A stretch of DNA of 36,726 bases. Origin: an uncultured Gallionellaceae bacterium. Its GTDB lineage: Bacteria > Pseudomonadota > Gammaproteobacteria > Burkholderiales > Gallionellaceae. Under the pieces are notes generated by a model. The model was not told the origin of the DNA. It saw only the letters and a program-made list of their open reading frames with translations, and did no database searches. Numbering within the stretch: position 1 is the first letter of the stretch; every line of letters begins with the position of its first letter. Location of the stretch: NCBI GenBank assembly GCA_903913145.1, contig CAIWKC010000148.1:1-36726 (forward strand), in the 5' to 3' direction. Positions 35,910-36,726 of this stretch are shown piece after piece. A program made the position numbers and the translations under genes.

Positions 35910-36587
35910 TCACTTCGTTACCGGACAATGCTTACTGTAAACTGCTTTGTAAACCTCGAACCACAGAACGCTACCTAAACCTGCAGCAAAACTAAATGCG
36001 AGCTGAAAAGGCATTACCGGAGCGAAATGGAACACTTCGCGCAGGAAGGGCAGAGTCAACGCAAGCAGAAGAAAGCTGAACGCTCCGCCTATCACCCACC
36101 ACAATGCCGGATTCGGGCTATTGAGCGTGCGCAGGATACTGTGCTGCCACGAGCGATTGACAAGGATCAGGCCGAGGTTACCGATGACCAAAGTGAAGAA
36201 AGTCAGCGCTCGTGCTTCTGTTTCCGATGCACCCTGGTGGAGCGAATAACCCAGAATGGCAAGCGAGGCAAACAGCACAACCACACCTTGCAGGAAGCTA
36301 AGAAAAAGAATTTGTTTCCCAAATAGCGGTTCCTGTGGATTACGCGGTGGGCGATTCATTACTCCGGGTTCTGCCAGTTCGGCCTCGAAGGCAACGGAGC
36401 ATGCAGGATTGATAATCATTTCCAGAAATACGATGTGCACCGGGGCAAACACGGGCGGCCAACCAAGCAACAACGGAATCAGCGCCAATCCGGCAATGGG
36501 AATGTGTACGGCGAAGATGTAGGCCATCGCCTTGCGCAAGTTGTCGAAAATTCCACGCCCAAGGCGCACGGCATGCACGATGGAGGA
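35910..36587 (-). pseudogene. P-type cation-transporting ATPase, C-terminal fragment cut by an insertion sequence
   Basis: Reading upstream from the stop at 35910 gives 225 residues of the C-terminal membrane part of a P-type (Ca2+/Mg2+-like) ATPase: SSIVHAVRLGRGIFDNLRKA, then PVHIVFLEMIINPACSVAFE, and AELAEPGVMNRPPRNPQEPLF and the last helices. The catalytic DKTGT, the P and N domains and the first four or five helices, about 600 residues, are absent. The homology ends at SSIV (36587), where the sequence becomes the left end of an IS256-like element. The ORF-track start at 36635 (MAVSCQMTVY) lies inside that element and is an artefact. No functional pump is expected from this piece; the other half may survive beyond the window. 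Confidence 0.88.
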
Positions 36588-36726
36588 GGGTGTAAGAAAT
36601 TTTGTGTAAACGGTCATTTGGCAGGAAACTGCCATAACTTTGAAAGGAGTGAATATGACCGTAGCAAAGAAAGTCCCATCCCCCGATTTAATTGACCAGT
36701 TAATGGCGGGTTATCAGAAGCCTGAA
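36588..36726 (+). mobile_element. IS256-family insertion sequence, left end (partial)
   Basis: GGGTGTAAGAAATTTTGTGT at 36588 begins where the ATPase reading frame is interrupted. Ends containing TGTAA...TTTTGTGTAAAC are typical of IS256-family elements, and a transposase start of that family follows 67 bases later. The right end is outside the window, so the terminal repeat and target duplication cannot be checked here. Confidence 0.8.
36655..36726 (+). CDS. IS256-family (mutator-type) transposase, N-terminal fragment
   Basis: An AAGGAG ribosome binding site precedes the ATG at 36655. The first 24 residues, MTVAKKVPSPDLIDQLMAGY followed by QKPE, match the N-terminus usual for IS256 transposases, where a (D/E)LIDQLLAGYKKPEDLIGE-like start leads into the DDE transposase. 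The rest is outside the window, so integrity is unknown. The gene points away from the interrupted ATPase remnant. Confidence 0.82.
   Translation, partial: MTVAKKVPSPDLIDQLMAGYQKPE

Noticed and set aside
35910-36635. Complete 241-residue membrane protein as listed in the ORF track.
   Set aside because: Its first 16 residues are translated from the IS256 end; the rest is the C-terminus of a P-type ATPase, so it is a truncated pseudogene rather than a gene.
1-36726. CRISPR arrays, tRNA/rRNA genes, riboswitches, phage or toxin-antitoxin modules.
   Set aside because: No regularly spaced direct repeats, cloverleaf-like sequences, rRNA-like stretches or recognisable modules were seen by eye; most extra ORFs in the track are antisense or out-of-frame shadows of identified genes.

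Overview
The window looks like a chromosomal segment of a Gram-negative betaproteobacterium. The organism is my inference, from gene order (pilC-pilD-coaE-zapD-yacG-Nudix/ThiE-DUF815-argJ and dciA-M23-secA) and from small c-type cytochromes; something in or near the Nitrosomonadales/Gallionellaceae would fit, but no marker settles it. There are no rRNA or tRNA genes, no CRISPR array and no prophage. Most of the window is ordinary core genome; the unusual material is in the intergenic regions and at both edges.

Left edge (1-2060): an AT-rich, unrecognised gene runs off the left end on the minus strand. It sits head-to-head with a small PilZ-domain gene, the two candidate start codons forming a single ATGCAT. 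A roughly 390-bp palindromic element follows, with 13-bp terminal inverted repeats and a 9-bp flanking duplication, inserted next to the terminator of the rpmB-rpmG ribosomal protein operon.

2410-10530: a CPA2-type K+/H+ antiporter is followed two bases later by a RelA-type (p)ppGpp synthetase that lacks the usual C-terminal ACT/RRM domain. Converging on it is a response regulator fused to a PP2C/SpoIIE phosphatase. Next comes the minus-strand cluster miaB-ybeY-corC, without the phoH (ybeZ) and lnt genes that normally accompany it.

10531-18037: a 31-residue membrane microprotein, a predicted outer-membrane protein, a complete livKHMGF branched-chain amino-acid (or related) ABC transporter operon, and two related monohaem cytochromes c, each with its own terminator. 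A 24-bp perfect inverted repeat separates livK from livH.

18038-22957: an orphan ParA ATPase, ilvD and, divergently, lgt, followed by a CorB/CNNM-type membrane protein with a TTG start.

23098-34961: the conserved block pilC, pilD, coaE, zapD, yacG on the plus strand facing Nudix/ThiE, DUF815 ATPase, argJ, a cyclic-nucleotide-binding protein, secA and an M23 peptidase on the minus strand, then dciA divergent from the M23 gene. It joins type IV pilus assembly, CoA and arginine biosynthesis, cell division, protein export and replication.

Right edge (34962-36726): the conserved order stops after dciA. A small VTT-like membrane protein is followed by the 3' end of a P-type cation ATPase cut off by an IS256-family insertion sequence, whose transposase gene runs out of the window.
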